A stretch of 64,000 nt of DNA from Rubrivivax sp. GTDB lineage: Bacteria > Pseudomonadota > Gammaproteobacteria > Burkholderiales > Burkholderiaceae_C. Shown here in pieces: positions 26,432-36,050 of the stretch. The stretch's first letter is position 1, and every line of letters begins with the position of its first letter. The position numbers and the translations under genes were made by a program. The stretch lies in the NCBI GenBank assembly GCA_020248945.1, contig JADCGQ010000008.1, positions 1 through 64,000 of the forward strand. Direction: 5' to 3'. Under the pieces are notes generated by a model that made no database searches, was not told the DNA's origin, and saw only the letters and a list, made by a program, of their open reading frames with translations.

Positions 26432-27958
26432 ATGACCCTGCCCGAATCGGACTTTGAAAGCCTGCCCGCCCTGGTGGCGCAACACGCCCGCCAGCGCCCT
26501 GCCGCCCCGGCGCTGGTGTGCGGCGAACGCCGCTGGTGCTGGCGCGAACTCGACGAGCGCGCCGACCGCATCGCGGCGCTGCTGCAGGCGCGCGGCCTGG
26601 GCCCGGGCGACACCGCGGCGCTGTGCGGCGCCACGTCGCTCGATGCCGTGGCGGTGTTCATCGGCATCCTGCGCGCCGGCGCGGCCGCGGTGCCGTTGGC
26701 GCCGGGCTCCACGCCCGCGCAGCTGGCGGCGATGGCGGCCGACGCCGGTGTGCGCGTGCTGTTCGGCGATGCGCTCGCCGATGCCGTGCCCTGGCCCGAG
26801 GCGGTGCAGCGCATCGCCCTCGGCGACGACCCTGCGGTGCTCGATGCGGCCCTGCCGCCCGCCGGCACACGCCCGCGCCCGGTGGCCATCGACCCGGCCT
26901 GGCCCTTCAACATCATCTACAGCTCCGGCACCACGGGCGTGCCCAAGGGCATCGTGCAGCCGCACGCCATGCGCTGGGCGCACATCCGGCGCGCGGGCGC
27001 GTCGGGCTACGGCACCGGCACGGTGACGATGATCGCCACGCCGCTGTACAGCAACACGACGCTGGTGTGCCTGATCCCGACGCTGGCCTATGGCGGCTGT
27101 GCCGTGCTGTGCCCCAAGTTCGATGCGCGCGGCTACCTCGAGCTGGCGCAGGCCCACCGCGCCACGCACACGATGCTGGTGCCGGTGCAGTACCGGCGGC
27201 TGATGGACCTGCCCGAGTTCGACGCCTACGACCTGAGCCGCTTCCAGCAGAAGTTCTGCACCAGCGCGCCCTTCCACGACGAGCTCAAGGCGGCTGTGCT
27301 GGCGCGCTGGCCCGGCGGGCTGACCGAGTACTACGGCCTCACCGAAGGCGGCGGCACCTGCATCCTGCAGGCCCACCTGCACCCGACCAAGCTGCACACC
27401 GTGGGCCCGCCGGCCGAGGGCCACGACATCCGCCTCATTGGCGAAGACGGCCGCGAGCTGCCGCCCGGATCGACGGGCGAGATCGTCGGCCGCAGCCCCG
27501 GCATGATGACCGGCTACCACGGCCGGCCCGACCTGACGCGCGACGCGGAGTGGTTCAGCCCCGAGGGGCAGCGCTTCCTGCGCACCGGCGACATCGGCCG
27601 CTTCGACGAAGACGGCTTCCTCGTGCTGATGGACCGCCGCAAGGACATGGTCATCAGCGGCGGCTTCAACATCTACCCGAGCGATCTCGAGGCCGTGCTG
27701 CGCCAGCACCCCGAGGTGGCCGATGCCGCCGTGGTGGGCGTGGCCAGCCGCGAGTGGGGCGAAACGCCGGTGGCCTTCTGCGTGCGGCGCGAGGGCAGCA
27801 CCCTGGAGGCCGAGGCGCTGCGGCAGTGGCTGAACGCGCAGGTCGGCAAGACGCAGCGGCTGAGCGCGCTGCAGCTGCTGCCCGAGCTGCCGCGCAGCGC
27901 CATCGGCAAGGTGCTCAAGCGCGAGCTGCGGGCGGCTTGGGAGGCGGGCATTCACTAA
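26432..27958 (+). CDS. AMP-forming acyl-CoA synthetase/ligase
   Basis: 508 residues from ATG 26432. ANL-superfamily motifs are all present: the P-loop YSSGTTGVPKG near residue 163, YYGLTEGG near 300, the adenylate-binding TGD near 384, and the catalytic Lys in GKVLKRE near 491. It makes acyl-AMP and then acyl-CoA from a carboxylic acid. The sequence is nearer long-chain or 4-coumarate-type ligases than acetyl-CoA synthetase, but the substrate is not clear. Solitary gene just upstream of the type I restriction operon. Confidence 0.9.
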   Translation: MTLPESDFESLPALVAQHARQRPAAPALVCGERRWCWRELDERADRIAALLQARGLGPGDTAALCGATSLDAVAVFIGILRAGAAAVPLAPGSTPAQLAAMAADAGVRVLFGDALADAVPWPEAVQRIALGDDPAVLDAALPPAGTRPRPVAIDPAWPFNIIYSSGTTGVPKGIVQPHAMRWAHIRRAGASGYGTGTVTMIATPLYSNTTLVCLIPTLAYGGCAVLCPKFDARGYLELAQAHRATHTMLVPVQYRRLMDLPEFDAYDLSRFQQKFCTSAPFHDELKAAVLARWPGGLTEYYGLTEGGGTCILQAHLHPTKLHTVGPPAEGHDIRLIGEDGRELPPGSTGEIVGRSPGMMTGYHGRPDLTRDAEWFSPEGQRFLRTGDIGRFDEDGFLVLMDRRKDMVISGGFNIYPSDLEAVLRQHPEVADAAVVGVASREWGETPVAFCVRREGSTLEAEALRQWLNAQVGKTQRLSALQLLPELPRSAIGKVLKRELRAAWEAGIH

Positions 27959-28019
27959 GGCGGGGCTGAGGGCATTCCCAAGGGCGCAGCACCGCAGTCG
28001 CGTTAGGCTCCGGCTCTGA

Positions 28020-30458
28020 ATGGACAAGAAGGCCCTCAGCGAAAGCGACCTCTGCGACAAGTTCATCCGGCCCGCGATGGAGGCGGCCGGCTGGGACGGC
28101 CTGCTGCAGATCTTTCGTGAGTACCCGCTGCGAGCCGGCCGCGTGGTGGTGAACGGCAAGAAGGCGCGTCGCGACGCCACAAGCGTGCTGCGTGCCGACT
28201 ACGCCCTGTTCCTGAAGCCGAACATCCCGCTCGCCGTGGTCGAGGCCAAGGACAACCAGCAGGCCATGGGCGCCGGCATGGGCCAGGCCATCAACTACGC
28301 CCAGCTGCTGGACGTGCCGTTCAGCTTTTCGAGCAACGGCGATGGCTTCGTCTTTCGCGATGCCACATTGGCCGACGGCGTGTTGGAGCGCAACCTGGCC
28401 CTGCACGAGTTCCCCTCGCCCGCGGAGCTGTGGGAGCGCTACTGCGCCAGGAAAGGCTGGAGCCCCGCCGTGCGCCAAGTGGCCGAGCACGACTACGCTC
28501 CCAGCAAGACCCCCCGCTACTACCAGCTGGGCGCCATCAACCGCACCGTCGAGGCTATTGCCGGCGGCCAGCAGCGCGTGTTGCTGGTCATGGCCACGGG
28601 CACCGGCAAGACCTACACCGCCTTCCAGATCATCTGGCGCCTGTGGAAGAGCGGGGCCAAGAAGCGCATCCTCTTCCTCGCCGACCGCAACATCCTCGTC
28701 GACCAGACCATGGTCAACGACTTCCGGCCGTTCAAGGGGGCGATGGCCAAGCTCAGCCCGCACGCCAAGGGTGTGGAGGTGGTCGACGCCCAGGGCAAGA
28801 CCACGGTCGAAGAAGTCGACCTGGCCATTCACAAGACCACCAAGCAGGTCAACAAGAACTACGAGATCTACCTGTCGCTCTACCAGGCCGTGACGGCCAG
28901 CGACGAGGCGGATGACCTGTTCCGACAGTTCTCGCCAGGCTTCTTCGACCTCGTCATCGTCGACGAGTGCCACCGCGGCAGTGCCGACGAAAACTCGGCC
29001 TGGCGCCGCATCCTCGACTACTTTGCCGGTGCCGCCCACGTCGGCCTGACAGCCACGCCCAAGGAGACAGCCGATGTGTCCAACATCGACTACTTCGGCG
29101 AGCCCGTCTACACCTACAGCCTGCGCCAGGGCATCGAAGACGGCTACCTCGCGCCTTACAAGGTGATCCGCGTCGATCTCGACAAAGACGCCTTCGGCTG
29201 GCGCCCCACCGCCGGCATGACCGACAAGCTCGGCAACGTCATCGAAGACCGCGTCTACACCGGCGCCGACATGAACCGCAAGCTGGTGCTGGAGCGGCGC
29301 GACGAGGTCGTGGCCGCCAGGATCACCGAGTACCTGAAGGCCACGAACCGGTTCGACAAGACCATCGTCTTCTGCGAAGACATCGACCACGCCGCCCGTA
29401 TGCGCCAGGCGCTGGCCAACGCGAATGCCGACCTGTGCGCGGCGCAGCCGAACTACGTGGTGCAGATCACCAGCGACAACCCGCTGGGCAAGGCCCAACT
29501 CGACAACTTCATCGACCCCGAGAAGACCTACCCGGTGATCGCCACCACCTCCAAGCTCATGAGCACGGGCGTGGACGCGCAGACCTGCAAGCTCATCGTG
29601 CTGGACCAGCAGATCAAGTCGATGACGCTGTTCAAGCAGATCATCGGGCGCGGCACCCGGTTGCGCGAAGACCTGGGCAAGACCTGGTTCACCATCCTCG
29701 ACTTCAAGCGCGCCACCGAGCTGTTTGCCGATCCCGCCTTCGACGGCGACCCGGTGCAGGTGTACGAGCCCCAGGCGGGTGACCCGATCGAGCCGCCTGC
29801 TGGCGAAGGCGAACCAGCCGGCCCGGGTGCCGGCCCAGACCCGCTGGGCCCGTTCGCGGGCGGGCCCGGTGAAGGCGGTGAGGCACCGCGCCGCTACATC
29901 GTGGGCGGCAGCGTCAACGTGGCCGTGGCGCGCGAGCGCGTGCAGTTCCTCGATGCCGACGGCCGCCTCGTCACCGAGAGCCTGCGCGACTACACCCGCA
30001 TCAACCTGGCCAAGGCCTACTCGTCGCTCGACGCATTCCTTCAGGCCTGGAACGCCGCCGAGCGCAAGGCGGTGCTGATCGACGAGCTGGAAAAGCGCGG
30101 TGTGTTCCTCGACGCGCTGGCCGACGAGGTGGGCAAGGACCTCGACCCCTTCGACCTGCTGCTGCACGTGGCCTACGATCAACCCCCGCTCACGCGCCGC
30201 GAGCGGGCTCAGCGCGTGAAGAAGCGCAACGTTTTCACCCAGTACGGGCCGGTGGCCCGGCAGGTGCTGGAAGCGTTGCTCGACAAGTACGCCGACGAAG
30301 GCATCACCACCATCGAATGCGACGCCGTGCTGCGCCTGCAGCCGCTGGCCGGCCTGGGCTCGCCGGTGGAACTGGTGCGGGCCTTCGGCGGCCGGCCGCA
30401 GTACCTGCAGGCCCTGCGCTCGCTGGAGCAGGCGATCTACGCGCCATCCACGAACTGA
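28020..30458 (+). CDS. hsdR: Type I restriction enzyme, R subunit (EcoEI-like)
   Basis: 812 residues from ATG 28020. The N-terminal nuclease has D60 and E75-x-K77 (ADYALFL..AVVEAK). The SF2 translocase follows: Walker A MATGTGKT at 191-198, DECH at 315-318, LTATP at 343-347 and motif VI IGRGTRLR at 542-549. A Pro/Gly/Glu-rich linker near 585-620 leads to the EcoEI-type C-terminal domain that docks on the methylase. It cuts unmodified DNA after translocation, with HsdM and HsdS. The gene looks intact and begins the operon; the next gene starts 18 bp on. Confidence 0.95.
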   Translation: MDKKALSESDLCDKFIRPAMEAAGWDGLLQIFREYPLRAGRVVVNGKKARRDATSVLRADYALFLKPNIPLAVVEAKDNQQAMGAGMGQAINYAQLLDVPFSFSSNGDGFVFRDATLADGVLERNLALHEFPSPAELWERYCARKGWSPAVRQVAEHDYAPSKTPRYYQLGAINRTVEAIAGGQQRVLLVMATGTGKTYTAFQIIWRLWKSGAKKRILFLADRNILVDQTMVNDFRPFKGAMAKLSPHAKGVEVVDAQGKTTVEEVDLAIHKTTKQVNKNYEIYLSLYQAVTASDEADDLFRQFSPGFFDLVIVDECHRGSADENSAWRRILDYFAGAAHVGLTATPKETADVSNIDYFGEPVYTYSLRQGIEDGYLAPYKVIRVDLDKDAFGWRPTAGMTDKLGNVIEDRVYTGADMNRKLVLERRDEVVAARITEYLKATNRFDKTIVFCEDIDHAARMRQALANANADLCAAQPNYVVQITSDNPLGKAQLDNFIDPEKTYPVIATTSKLMSTGVDAQTCKLIVLDQQIKSMTLFKQIIGRGTRLREDLGKTWFTILDFKRATELFADPAFDGDPVQVYEPQAGDPIEPPAGEGEPAGPGAGPDPLGPFAGGPGEGGEAPRRYIVGGSVNVAVARERVQFLDADGRLVTESLRDYTRINLAKAYSSLDAFLQAWNAAERKAVLIDELEKRGVFLDALADEVGKDLDPFDLLLHVAYDQPPLTRRERAQRVKKRNVFTQYGPVARQVLEALLDKYADEGITTIECDAVLRLQPLAGLGSPVELVRAFGGRPQYLQALRSLEQAIYAPSTN

Positions 30459-30476
30459 AGAACAACAACGACCCGC

Positions 30477-31946
30477 ATGTCCAACCTTTCCCCCGTCATC
30501 AAGAGCATTCAAGACGTGATGCGGCAAGACGCCGGCATCAACGGCGACGCGCAGCGCATCGAGCAGATGGTGTGGCTGCTGTTCCTGAAGGTGTTCGACG
30601 CCCAGGAAGAAGAGCTCGAACTCACGCGCGACGGCTACAAGAGCCCCATCCCCGAGCACCTGCGCTGGCGCAACTGGGCGACCGACCCGGAGGGCATCAC
30701 TGGCGAACGGTTGCTGGACTTCGTCAACAACACGCTCTTTCCCAGGCTCAAGGGGCTGGCGGCCGACCTGGAGCGCAACCCGCGCGGCTTTGTCGTGCGC
30801 AGCGTGTTCGAGGACGCCAACAACTTCATGAAGAGCGGCCACCTGCTGCGGCAGGTGATCAACAAGCTCGGCGCCATCGACTTCAACCGCCAGGCCGAAC
30901 GCCACCAGTTCAACGACCTGTACGAAAAGATCCTGCGCGATCTGCAAAGCGCCGGCAACGCCGGCGAGTTCTACACGCCGCGCGCGGTGACGCAGTTCAT
31001 CGTGGACATGGTGAACCCGAGGCTGGGCGAGAAGATCTTCGATCCCGCCACCGGCACCGGCGGCTTTCTGGTGTGCGCCATCGAGCACCTGCGCCAGCAG
31101 ACGCGCAACGAAGAAGACCACGCCCGCCTGCAGGCCAGCATCGCGGGAGTGGAGAAGAAGCAGCTGCCGCACATGCTGTGCGTGACGAACCTGATGCTGC
31201 ACGGCGTGGAGGTGCCCAGTCTCATCGCACACGGCAACACGCTGGCCCGCCCGCTGCGCGACTACACGCCGGCAGAGCGTGTGGACGTGGTCATCACCAA
31301 CCCGCCCTTCGGCGGCATCGAGGAGCCGGGCATCGAGGCCGGCTTCCCGGCCGACGTGCGCACCAAGGAGACGGCGGACCTGTTCCTCGTGCTCATCAAG
31401 CACATCCTCAAGGACGGCGGCCGTGCCGCGCTGGTGCTGCCCGACGGCACGCTGTTCGGTGACGGCGTGAAGGCCCGCATCAAGGAGCAGCTGCTGGCCG
31501 AATGCAACCTGCACACCATCGTGCGGCTGCCCAATGGCGTGTTTGCGCCCTACACCGGCATCAAGACGAACCTGCTGTTCTTCACCAAGGGCCGGCCGAC
31601 CGAGGCGGTGTGGTACTACGAGCACCCGTACCCGCCGGGCGTGAAGAACTACAACAAGACCAAGCCCATCCGCATCGAGGAGTTCGATGCCGAGAAGGCC
31701 TGGTGGGGCAGCGAGGCCGACGGGTTTGCGGCGCGGGTGGAGAACGAGCGGGCCTGGCGTGTGGGCATCGACGTGATCCGCGCGGCGGGGTTCAACCTGG
31801 ACCAGAAGAACCCGCACGCGGCCGAGGCCGTGAGCCATGACCCGGATGAGCTGCTGCGGGACTACGCGCGGCTGCAGGGCGAGGCGCAGGGGCTGCGCGA
31901 TCAGTTGAAGGCTCTGCTGGCCGAATCGCTGGCGGGCGGGCGATGA
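30477..31946 (+). CDS. hsdM: Type I DNA N6-adenine methyltransferase, M subunit
   Basis: 489 residues. N-terminal helical domain (VMRQDAGINGDAQRIEQMVW), then the SAM-binding motif FDPATGTGGF at 188-197 and the catalytic NPPF at 275-278; EFYTPR at 164-169 is the usual lead-in. It protects host DNA by methylating adenine in the HsdS-defined sequence. Length and motifs are complete. The stop overlaps the start of the next gene (ATGA), and the expected hsdS does not follow immediately: a PDDEXK gene is inserted between. Confidence 0.96.
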   Translation: MSNLSPVIKSIQDVMRQDAGINGDAQRIEQMVWLLFLKVFDAQEEELELTRDGYKSPIPEHLRWRNWATDPEGITGERLLDFVNNTLFPRLKGLAADLERNPRGFVVRSVFEDANNFMKSGHLLRQVINKLGAIDFNRQAERHQFNDLYEKILRDLQSAGNAGEFYTPRAVTQFIVDMVNPRLGEKIFDPATGTGGFLVCAIEHLRQQTRNEEDHARLQASIAGVEKKQLPHMLCVTNLMLHGVEVPSLIAHGNTLARPLRDYTPAERVDVVITNPPFGGIEEPGIEAGFPADVRTKETADLFLVLIKHILKDGGRAALVLPDGTLFGDGVKARIKEQLLAECNLHTIVRLPNGVFAPYTGIKTNLLFFTKGRPTEAVWYYEHPYPPGVKNYNKTKPIRIEEFDAEKAWWGSEADGFAARVENERAWRVGIDVIRAAGFNLDQKNPHAAEAVSHDPDELLRDYARLQGEAQGLRDQLKALLAESLAGGR

Positions 31947-33037
31947 GCCGCAAGAAGCCGATCTTGGCCGCGCCGGCCCCTGCAGCAGCGCCGGCCGTGA
32001 AGCCAGGCGCCGACGCGCTGTACCTCGATATCCGCGCCGTGCTGGCCCAGGCGCGCCAGCAAGCGCACCGGCAGGTGAACCAGGCCATGGTGCTGGCCTA
32101 CTGGAATGTCGGGCGCCTGATCGTGGAGCACGAGCAGGCCGGTGAAGCCCGCGCGGCCTACGGCGCGCGGCTGCTGCCGGCGCTGGCCGAACGGCTGACG
32201 GCCGACTTGGGCCCCGGCTTTGCCGTGCAGAGCCTGCGCAACTTCCGCCAGCTGTACCAGGTGTTCCCGGCGGAGGAGATTCGCTCCACGCCATGGAGCG
32301 AATTGAGCTGGTCGCACCTGCGCTCGTTGATGCGCGTGGCCAACCCCGAGGCCCGGCGCTGGTATGCGGCCGAGGCCGTGGCCCAGGCCTGGGGCGTGGC
32401 CGCGCTGGGCCGCCAGATGGCGACGCTGTACTACGAGCGGCTGCTGTCCAGCCAGGACAAGGCCGCCGTGCAGGCCGAAGGCCGCGCGCTGATCGAGCGC
32501 GACGCCGGCCCCGACCCGCGCGACTTCATCCGCGACCCCTACGTGCTGGACTTCCTGGGTGCCCGGCCCGGCGCCGCGCTGTACGAGAAGGATCTGGAGC
32601 AGGGCCTGCTCGACCAGTTGCAGAAGTTCCTGCTGGAGCTGGGCAAGGGCTTTGCCTTCGTGGCGCGCCAGCAGCACCTGCGCGTGGCCGACGAAGACGC
32701 CTGGGTCGACCTCGTCTTCTACAACTTCGTGCTCAAGTGCTTTGTGCTGGTGGAGCTGAAGGTGGGCAAGCTCAGCCACCAGCACGTGGGGCAGCTGGAC
32801 ATGTACGTGCGCGTGTTCGACGAGCTCATGCGCGGCGAGGGCGACGGGCCCACCATCGGGCTCATCTTGTGCAGCGAACGCAACGAGGCGGTGGCGCGGT
32901 ATTCACGGCTGGCCGATGGCGGGCCGCTGTTTGCCAGCCGCTACCAGGCCTGGTTGCCGACGGAGGCGGAGTTGCAGGCGGAGCTGGCGCGGGATCGGGC
33001 GTTGTTGGAGATGGGGCGTGGGGAGGGGGAGGCGTGA
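31943..33037 (+). CDS. DUF1016/YhcG-type PDDEXK nuclease-domain protein
   Basis: 364 residues. The N-terminal DUF1016 helical domain (VNQAMVLAYWNVGRLIVEHE, SLRNFRQLYQVFP, LSWSHLRSLMRV) is followed by a PDDEXK nuclease core: D256 (DLVFYN), E271-x-K273 (VELKVGK) and Q284 (GQLDMY). Residues 1-22 are an Ala/Pro linker. Four-base overlaps with hsdM upstream and hsdS downstream show it is part of the R-M operon. Such proteins are frequent riders in type I loci; whether it adds a second nuclease or regulates the complex is unknown. Confidence 0.92.
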   Translation: MSRKKPILAAPAPAAAPAVKPGADALYLDIRAVLAQARQQAHRQVNQAMVLAYWNVGRLIVEHEQAGEARAAYGARLLPALAERLTADLGPGFAVQSLRNFRQLYQVFPAEEIRSTPWSELSWSHLRSLMRVANPEARRWYAAEAVAQAWGVAALGRQMATLYYERLLSSQDKAAVQAEGRALIERDAGPDPRDFIRDPYVLDFLGARPGAALYEKDLEQGLLDQLQKFLLELGKGFAFVARQQHLRVADEDAWVDLVFYNFVLKCFVLVELKVGKLSHQHVGQLDMYVRVFDELMRGEGDGPTIGLILCSERNEAVARYSRLADGGPLFASRYQAWLPTEAELQAELARDRALLEMGRGEGEA

Positions 33038-34644
33038 TCGCAGTGGGGGAAGTGAAGGAGCCGAGTGCGCGGTATCTTGAGACGTTGCAGCCAACGCTTT
33101 TCAGGCAGTTCTGCTTGCTGTCGACTGCGTCCGCAGGTGTGGCGCGCCTGCGGGAGCTCATCCTGACGCTCGGGTTGCAGGGGAAGCTCGTTACGCAGGA
33201 CCCCAACGATGAGCCAGCCAGCATCCTCATTGAGCGAATCGGATCACTTCAACGTGGTCGGTCTGCAAGGAGGGGGCGCAATGAGACTGGCGACGCAGAC
33301 ATTGCCGAAGATGAGTCACCGTTCAGTCTGCCTCTCGGTTGGCAGTGGACTCGGCTTGGCAGCATCTTCACTTTGCTGTACGGGTCTGCCCTTCCCGAAC
33401 AGAACCGTCTACCGGGGTCGATTCCAGTCTACGGATCAAACGGTCAAGTCGGGACTCACCGCGAAGCACTTGTGCTTGCTCCGTCGCTGGTGATTGGTCG
33501 TAAAGGATCAGTGGGCGCCGTCAATGTCACCAATGGTCCGTTCTGGCCCATCGACACGAGCTACTTCGTGACTCCGCCCGACGGCGTCCACCTTCAGTAC
33601 GCGTATTGGCTCTTTCGATCGCTCAGACTTGGGAAGCACGACAAGGCGACTGCAATCCCGGGTATCAGCCGGAACGATGTATACGTCGAGCGTATCGCCT
33701 TGCCTCCATATGCAGAGCAAGCCCGCATCGTCGCCCGCGTTGACGAACTGATGCGCCTGTGCGATGCCCTCGAAGAGAAGGGTCGGCTCGAAGCGGAGCA
33801 GCACGCCCGGCTGCTGAGCACCCTGCTGGGCACGCTGACCGACAGCGCCACGCCCGAGGGACTGGTCGCCAACTGGCAGCGCGTGGCCGAGCACTTCGAT
33901 CTGCTGCTGGATCGGCCGGAGGCCGTGGATGCGTTGGAGCAAGCTGTCCTGGACCTGGCTTTCCAGGGTTTGCTTCTGACTCCGGGCACGGCCGAGGCGC
34001 GCGAGAACCAGCGGACTGACTCAGCCACGAGCGAGTTGGAGCAAGAGTCTCGCTGGACGCAAACCACATTGGCAAAAGTCTGTCTGCAGATCACAGACGG
34101 GGAACATGCGACACCAGAGCGGTGCGAAGACAGGTCTCAGGTCCCCTTGGTTACTGCAAAGAACGTTCGAAGTGAGGTCATGGACTTCAGCAACACGGAC
34201 TTCGTTCCCGTTGCAGTTGCTGAGCGTTGCTGGAGGCGCTGCCGCCCCACATCTGGAGACATCCTGATGGTCTCGGTCGGCGCCACACTGGGACGCTTGT
34301 CAGTCCTGTCCGACTCTGTGAATATGGTGTTGGTAAGGAGTGTGACGCTGATTCGTCCCGATCCAGAGAGGATCGACGCGTCCTACCTCGCGCTTCACCT
34401 CATGTCGCCATCAACGCAGCGCGATATCTGGGGCAGCGTCAAGCAAAGTGCGCAGCCCTGTCTTTACCTCTCCAAGACGAGCGCACTTAGCGTGTCGTTT
34501 CCTGGTCTGGGCGAACAGCGCCGCATCGTCGCCCGCGTCACCGAACTCCGCCGCCTCTGCGCCACCCTCCGCGAACGCCTGCAAACCCAGCAGGCCACGC
34601 AGTCCCGCCTCGCCGAGGCCCTGGTCGAGCAGGCGCTGGCATGA
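33034..34644 (+). CDS. hsdS: Type I restriction specificity subunit S
   Basis: 536 residues from GTG 33034 overlapping the previous stop (GTGA). Two target-recognition domains are visible (about residues 95-230 and 330-500), each followed by a helical spacer: EQARIVARVDELMRLCDALE and EQRRIVARVTELRRLCATLR. Each half-domain shows the usual LPLGWQWTRLGSI or RWTQTTLAKVC lead-in. It sets the bipartite DNA sequence that the R-M complex reads. The recognition domains have lower GC than the rest of the operon, as expected for domains that are swapped between strains. Confidence 0.93.
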   Translation: MIAVGEVKEPSARYLETLQPTLFRQFCLLSTASAGVARLRELILTLGLQGKLVTQDPNDEPASILIERIGSLQRGRSARRGRNETGDADIAEDESPFSLPLGWQWTRLGSIFTLLYGSALPEQNRLPGSIPVYGSNGQVGTHREALVLAPSLVIGRKGSVGAVNVTNGPFWPIDTSYFVTPPDGVHLQYAYWLFRSLRLGKHDKATAIPGISRNDVYVERIALPPYAEQARIVARVDELMRLCDALEEKGRLEAEQHARLLSTLLGTLTDSATPEGLVANWQRVAEHFDLLLDRPEAVDALEQAVLDLAFQGLLLTPGTAEARENQRTDSATSELEQESRWTQTTLAKVCLQITDGEHATPERCEDRSQVPLVTAKNVRSEVMDFSNTDFVPVAVAERCWRRCRPTSGDILMVSVGATLGRLSVLSDSVNMVLVRSVTLIRPDPERIDASYLALHLMSPSTQRDIWGSVKQSAQPCLYLSKTSALSVSFPGLGEQRRIVARVTELRRLCATLRERLQTQQATQSRLAEALVEQALA

Positions 34645-36050
34645 CCCCCACCGAACTTGACGCCCTGCTTGCCCTGCCAGAAGAGAACGAGCACGTCGAG
34701 TTCAAGGAGGCCAAGGCCAACTTCCGCTTCGAGAAGCTGGTCGAGTACGCCGTGGCCCTGGCCAGCGAAGGCGGCGGGCGCATCGTGCTCGGTGTGTAAG
34801 ACAAGCCGCCGCGCCGCGTGGTGGGCTCGCAGGCCTTCGAGCTGCCGGCGCGCACCTGCGGCGGCCTGCATGAGCGACTCCAGATCAAGGTGCTGTGCCA
34901 CGAGGTGGCGCACCCCGCCGGCCGCGTGCTGGTGTTCGAGGTGCCCGGACGTGCCCGCGGCCAGCCGCTGCATGTGGAAGGCCGCTATCTCATGCGCGCC
35001 GGCGACGAGCTGGTGCCGATGTCGCCCGACCGGCTGCGCACCATCTTTGCCGAAGGCGAGGCCGACTTCGTCGAGCGGGCGGCAGCCAGCGGCCTGGACG
35101 AAGCCGGCGTGGTGGCCCTGCTCGACGTGCAAGGCTTCTTCGACCTGCGCAACCGGTCCTTGCCGTCCACGCGCGCCGAGATGGTGGAGGCGCTCGAGGC
35201 GCGCCGCTACGTGCTGCGCGAGCCGGGCGGCGGCCTGGCCATCACCAACCTGGGCGCGCTGGTGCTGGCCAAGCACCTGGGCGATTTCGACAGCGTAGCG
35301 CGCAAGGGCGTGCGCGTGATCGTCTACGACGGCGTCAGCAAGCTGCAGGTGAAAGACGGCAAGGACTGGGTGGCCGACGGCGGCTACGCCGTGGGCTTTG
35401 AGAAGCTGGTGGACCAGATCCACGCCGAAACACCGGCCAGCGAGGAGATCCGCGCCGCGCTGCGCAAGACCACGCACGCCTACCCCAAGAAGGCGCTGCG
35501 CGAGATCCTGGGCAACGCGCTGGTGCACCAGGACCTCACCGAGCGCGGCACTGGCGTGGTGGTGGAGGTGTACGACGACCGTCTGGAGGTGGTGAACCCC
35601 GGCCGGCCGCTGCTGGACCCCGACCGCTTCATCGACGAGAACCAGTCGCGCAACGAGCGCCTGGCGTACGCGCTGCGCCAGCTGGGCGTGTGCGACGAGC
35701 GGGGCCATGGCATGGACGCGGTGGTGTCGCACATTGAGGCTCACAAGCTCCCGCCCTACCAGTGCCGGCTCGGCAGCCGCCATACGACGGTGGTGCTGTC
35801 GCGCTACAAGGCGCTCAACAAGCTGGCCCCTGACGAGCGGGTGCAGGCGGTGTACCAGCACTGCTGCCTGCGCTTCGTGAGCAACCAGATCACCAACAAC
35901 GAGTCGATCCGCGAGCGCTTCCAGATCGAGAAGCAGAACGCCGCCCAGGCCTCGCGGCTGCTGCGCGAGGCGCTGGAAGCCGGCCGCATCAAGCCGCAGA
36001 ACGCCAGCGTCGGCACCAAGCTGATGCGCTACGTGCCGTACTGGGCGTGA
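34641..36050 (+). pseudogene. AlbA_2/Schlafen-like ATP-binding (RecG-related) gene interrupted by one TAA
   Basis: The frame starts at ATG 34641 (overlapping the hsdS stop) and reads MTPTELDALLALPEENEHVE, FKEAKANFRFEKLVEYAVAL, ASEGGGRIVLGV, then TAA at 34797-34799. The same frame continues with DKPPRRVVGSQAFELPART and stays open to 36050 (470 codons in all), ending in the typical HATPase_c_4-like and winged-helix parts (ALREILGNALVHQDLTERG, HGMDAVVSHIE). Family members are usual passengers of type I R-M operons. The stop replaces a codon inside the AlbA_2 domain. A shorter protein from 34818 or later would lack that domain. Confidence 0.85.

Noticed and set aside
27915-32294. A 1459-codon open frame on the minus strand across the type I R-M operon
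   Set aside because: It lies antisense to hsdR, hsdM and part of the DUF1016 gene, has no recognisable domain and is explained by high third-position GC of the plus-strand genes.
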